Part shown: positions 5,607 to 7,744 of the stretch, piece after piece
Numbering within the stretch: the stretch's first letter is position 1
Layout of the letters: each line of letters starts with the position of its first letter
Assembly (NCBI GenBank): GCA_003448675.1
Contig: DLXZ01000170.1
Location: forward strand, 1-7,744
DNA length: 7,744 nt
From: Porticoccaceae bacterium
GTDB taxonomy: Bacteria; Pseudomonadota; Gammaproteobacteria; Pseudomonadales; Porticoccaceae
Direction: 5' to 3'
Notes under the pieces: model-generated
Seen by the model: only the letters and a program-made list of their open reading frames with translations
What the model was told of the DNA's origin: nothing
Database searches by the model: none
Made by a program: the position numbers and the translations under genes

Positions 5607-6773
5607 GTGGATTTTGAACTGGACGAAGAATACCGGCTTCTGAACGAAACCGTCAGCAAGTTTGTGGACAGTGAGCTGATGCCGCTGGAAGCAGCGGTGC
5701 TGGAGCGCGAAGCCAATGGCGAGGGTTATGAGCTGACCAAAGAGGAGCTTGCCCCCCTTCATGACAAATGTCGGGAGCTGGGTCTGTGGGGCCTGGACAG
5801 CCCGGCTGAAACCGGTGGCGCGGATCTGCCGGCACTGGCGCTGGTTGGGGTTAACGAAGCGTTGGGACGCACGGTGACGCCTTTCACCTTCCCGCCTGAC
5901 TCTCCCAACCTGCATATGATGCTGGCCACGGTTAACGAGGAGCAGCGCAAAAAATACCTGGAGCCCTACGCGCGGGGCGAAACGGTCTCGGCCATTGCGA
6001 TATCCGAGCCCGGTGCCGGCGCCGACCCGGCGGGCATGATTACTAAAGCGGTGCGCGATGGCGATGACTGGGTCATCAATGGCCGAAAGATCTGGATCAG
6101 CCGTATTCGCGAGGCGGACTTCACCATCGTGATGGCAGTGACCGACCCGGAAAAAGGCGCGCGCGGTGGGATTTCCGCCTTTATCGTTGACCGGGGCACC
6201 CCCGGCCTGGAGGTGGCGCGGGATATCAAGTTAATCGGCGGGCATAGCAACTGCGAGGTGGTGTTCGACAACTGCCGCGTTCCCGCCTCTCAATTACTGG
6301 GTAAGGAGGGTCAGGGTTTTGCGCCCATGCAATTGCGATTGATTGTACGGCGCCTGCAGATCGGCGCCTGGTGCCTGGGCATGACCAACCGGGCGCTGGA
6401 TATGATGTGTGAACACGCCAACCAACGGGTTACCTTTGGCGCGCCCCTGGCGGACCGGCAAGCCGTGCAGTGGTGGGTGGCCGACGCCGTCACCCGCGCC
6501 CACTGCCTGAAATTGATGCTCTGGGAAGCGGCCAGTAAACAGGACCGTGGCGGGGACGTACGTACTGAAGCCAGTATGATAAAACTCTACGGCACGGAGC
6601 TGGCCACCGATGTGCTGGATAACGCCATGCAGGCCTTCGGCGCCATGGGCATGACCAAGGAGCTACCCCTGCAAATGATGGCCCAGCGGGTGCGTTTGAT
6701 GCGTATTTACGAAGGTCCCAGCGAGATTCACCGCTGGGTGATCGCCCGTCAGCGACTGAAACAGAGCGCCTGA
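5607..6773 (+). CDS. Acyl-CoA dehydrogenase family protein
   Basis: FAD-dependent enzyme that oxidises an acyl-CoA to the 2,3-enoyl-CoA, passing electrons to an electron-transfer flavoprotein; substrate chain length is unknown. I choose GTG at 5607: AAGAGG at 5594-5599 is well spaced and the product then starts MDFELDEEYRLLNETV, a normal family start. The protein is 388 residues, the usual length. Helical N-terminal domain to about residue 130; AISEPGAGAD (131-140) and WVINGRKIWIS (155-165) in the middle beta domain; C-terminal helical domain with QRVTFGAPL (273-281), AFGAMGMT (343-350) and IYEGPSEIHR (367-376). E369 in YEG sits where medium-chain acyl-CoA dehydrogenase has its catalytic Glu. 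No partner dehydrogenase or ETF gene is visible nearby. The Nudix gene lies 95 bases downstream and may have its own promoter. Confidence 0.93.
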   Translation: MDFELDEEYRLLNETVSKFVDSELMPLEAAVLEREANGEGYELTKEELAPLHDKCRELGLWGLDSPAETGGADLPALALVGVNEALGRTVTPFTFPPDSPNLHMMLATVNEEQRKKYLEPYARGETVSAIAISEPGAGADPAGMITKAVRDGDDWVINGRKIWISRIREADFTIVMAVTDPEKGARGGISAFIVDRGTPGLEVARDIKLIGGHSNCEVVFDNCRVPASQLLGKEGQGFAPMQLRLIVRRLQIGAWCLGMTNRALDMMCEHANQRVTFGAPLADRQAVQWWVADAVTRAHCLKLMLWEAASKQDRGGDVRTEASMIKLYGTELATDVLDNAMQAFGAMGMTKELPLQMMAQRVRLMRIYEGPSEIHRWVIARQRLKQSA

Positions 6774-6833
6774 ACAAAACACTTAAAACATAGCGCCTCA
6801 CCTCAGTTCACAGCCCAATTTCTTGCCAGCAGC

Positions 6834-6862
6834 TTGACGCCGGGGCCTGGGCGCGCCATTGT
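6834..6862 (+). promoter_or_regulatory. Possible promoter for a leaderless Nudix mRNA
   Basis: TTGACG (6834-6839, 5 of 6 to the -35 consensus) and CATTGT (6857-6862, weak, 3 of 6) are exactly 17 bases apart. The expected start of transcription is 6869-6870, at the Nudix ATG itself. No ribosome site precedes that ATG, which fits a leaderless message. The weak -10 and the GC-rich spacer keep confidence low. Confidence 0.35.
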
Positions 6863-6868
6863 GTTGAC

Positions 6869-7507
6869 ATGTTATCTATCGATTATATTCGCTCCGTTCT
6901 CACCGAGCGCGATCACGAACCCGTGGCGTTTCGCGGCCACGCCAGCCAGGCGGCGGTGGCCATGATTCTCGCCGACAGCGAACATTGCGCTGGCGGGGGT
7001 AGCGAGCTGGAGGTCTGTTTTATTCGCCGCGCCGAACGCCCCGGCGACCCCTGGTCTGGTCAGGTGGCCTTTCCCGGTGGCCGGGCCGGCCCCGAGGACC
7101 CCGACGCCCACGCGGTGGCCGAACGGGAAACCTGGGAGGAAATCGGCATGACGCTGGAGCCGGAGCACCGTGTCGGGCCCCTGCCCATCCGGCCCATTGA
7201 TCGCGCCGACCTGCGCGAACCCATGACCCTTTCACCCTTTGTCTACTACGTGGACCGAATCACCAGGGAAAGCGCTTTCGCCCGTATTCCCGAGGAAGTA
7301 GCTCACGTGTTCTGGGTGCCTATGTCCCATATTTTCGACGAAGACGCGGTCACCGAGCTGGAATACCCCATTGCCGGTAGCTGGAGCGCTTTCCCCGGCA
7401 TATTGTTTGGTGAACATGTCATCTGGGGCCTGACCCTGCGGGTACTGGATAGTTTTGCGGAAATCACCCAGCGTACGCTGCCGGCGCTGCGCAACAGTAA
7501 CTGGTAA
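6869..7507 (+). CDS. Nudix hydrolase, CoA-pyrophosphatase-like (NudL type)
   Basis: Metal-dependent Nudix enzyme of 212 residues, probably hydrolysing the pyrophosphate of CoA or acyl-CoA. SGQVAFPGG (63-71) is followed by the Nudix box ending RETWEEIG (86-93). The interval from FPGG to the RE pair is 16 residues, the same as in E. coli NudL as I recall it, and longer by one than in the classic MutT box, supporting the CoA-pyrophosphatase group. DPWSGQ before the box is typical of related hydrolases. The catalytic glutamates E87, E90 and E91 are present. The first residues, MLSIDYIRSVL, look like a normal N-terminus, but no ribosome site precedes ATG 6869. Another nudix substrate is possible. 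Its position after an acyl-CoA dehydrogenase fits a CoA-ester theme. Confidence 0.88.
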   Translation: MLSIDYIRSVLTERDHEPVAFRGHASQAAVAMILADSEHCAGGGSELEVCFIRRAERPGDPWSGQVAFPGGRAGPEDPDAHAVAERETWEEIGMTLEPEHRVGPLPIRPIDRADLREPMTLSPFVYYVDRITRESAFARIPEEVAHVFWVPMSHIFDEDAVTELEYPIAGSWSAFPGILFGEHVIWGLTLRVLDSFAEITQRTLPALRNSNW

Positions 7508-7532
7508 ATCACCGACGATAGCAGCTTCGACT

Positions 7533-7546
7533 GCGCTAAACAGCGC
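7533..7546 (+). other. Small hairpin before the last gene
   Basis: GCGCT and AGCGC form a 5-bp stem with loop AAAC, 25 bases after the Nudix stop and directly before the GGAA that may serve the next start codon. It could be a weak terminator or could mask the ribosome site; no T-run follows it. Confidence 0.25.
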
Positions 7547-7557
7547 GGAAACCCCTA

Positions 7558-7744
7558 ATGAATTACCCCTGGCAAAATATCTTTTATATCGACCCGAAGG
7601 GCAAAACCATCCCCTACCAGGCGGCTCCGGATACTGACACAAAGACCGGCTTTATGGATTTAAAAACCCAGCCTGAAGTCATAGCAGCCTTACCGGAATG
7701 CCGGAAGCTCCCGGCGTTCACCCAATACCTGACAGCCATCAACG
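7558..7744 (+). CDS. Unknown protein, 5' part only
   Basis: An ATG at 7558 opens a frame that runs to the end of the window, giving 62 residues starting MNYPWQNIFYIDPKGKTIPYQ and ending PAFTQYLTAIN. A GGAA at 7547-7550, 7 bases upstream, is a fair ribosome site. No signal peptide or membrane segment is visible in this part, and it carries several aromatic residues (W5, F9, Y10). I do not recognise the family. It lies 50 bases after the Nudix gene in the same direction and may be cotranscribed with it. The frame is short, so the coding call is moderate. Confidence 0.6.
   Translation, partial: MNYPWQNIFYIDPKGKTIPYQAAPDTDTKTGFMDLKTQPEVIAALPECRKLPAFTQYLTAIN

Noticed and set aside
6490..6801. Minus-strand arginine- and serine-rich frames over the acyl-CoA dehydrogenase.
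   Set aside because: Typical antisense shadows of a GC-rich gene with strong family motifs on the plus strand.

Overview
The window looks like chromosomal DNA of an aerobic to facultative gammaproteobacterium of moderate-to-high GC. The Rep helicase, the FtnA-type ferritin, the NudL-type Nudix hydrolase and an FNR/ANR-like box all fit this. A Pseudomonas relative or a marine gammaproteobacterium is plausible, but I cannot name the species.

Layout, left to right. Positions 2-1957 (+) carry the ATP-dependent helicase Rep, lacking only about the first 20 residues because the window starts inside it. Next, behind a likely FNR/ANR box, is a small exported cytochrome c (2155-2631, +), then a GTG-started bacterial ferritin (2786-3289, +). 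Facing the ferritin is a tandem CDGSH iron-sulfur protein (3429-3668, -), with a hairpin-rich gap between them. Positions 3669-4919 are more AT-rich and gene-poor. They contain one small secreted protein gene (4274-4660, -) whose reading frame continues open for 64 codons past an in-frame TAG, which suggests a nonsense-truncated gene. A SnoaL/NTF2-like protein follows (4920-5273, -). After about 330 bases without a gene come an acyl-CoA dehydrogenase (5607-6773, +), a Nudix CoA-pyrophosphatase-like hydrolase (6869-7507, +) and the start of an unrecognised protein that leaves the window (7558-7744, +).

How the genes may work together. Cytochrome c, ferritin and CDGSH protein form an iron/redox neighbourhood: heme electron carrier, iron store and [2Fe-2S] protein. 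The acyl-CoA dehydrogenase and the Nudix hydrolase share a CoA theme (acyl-CoA oxidation and CoA-ester hydrolysis). No mobile element, CRISPR array, tRNA or rRNA was seen. I found no clear new multi-gene system. The most notable points are the interrupted secreted-protein gene, the redox-control box before the cytochrome, and a possible leaderless Nudix mRNA.
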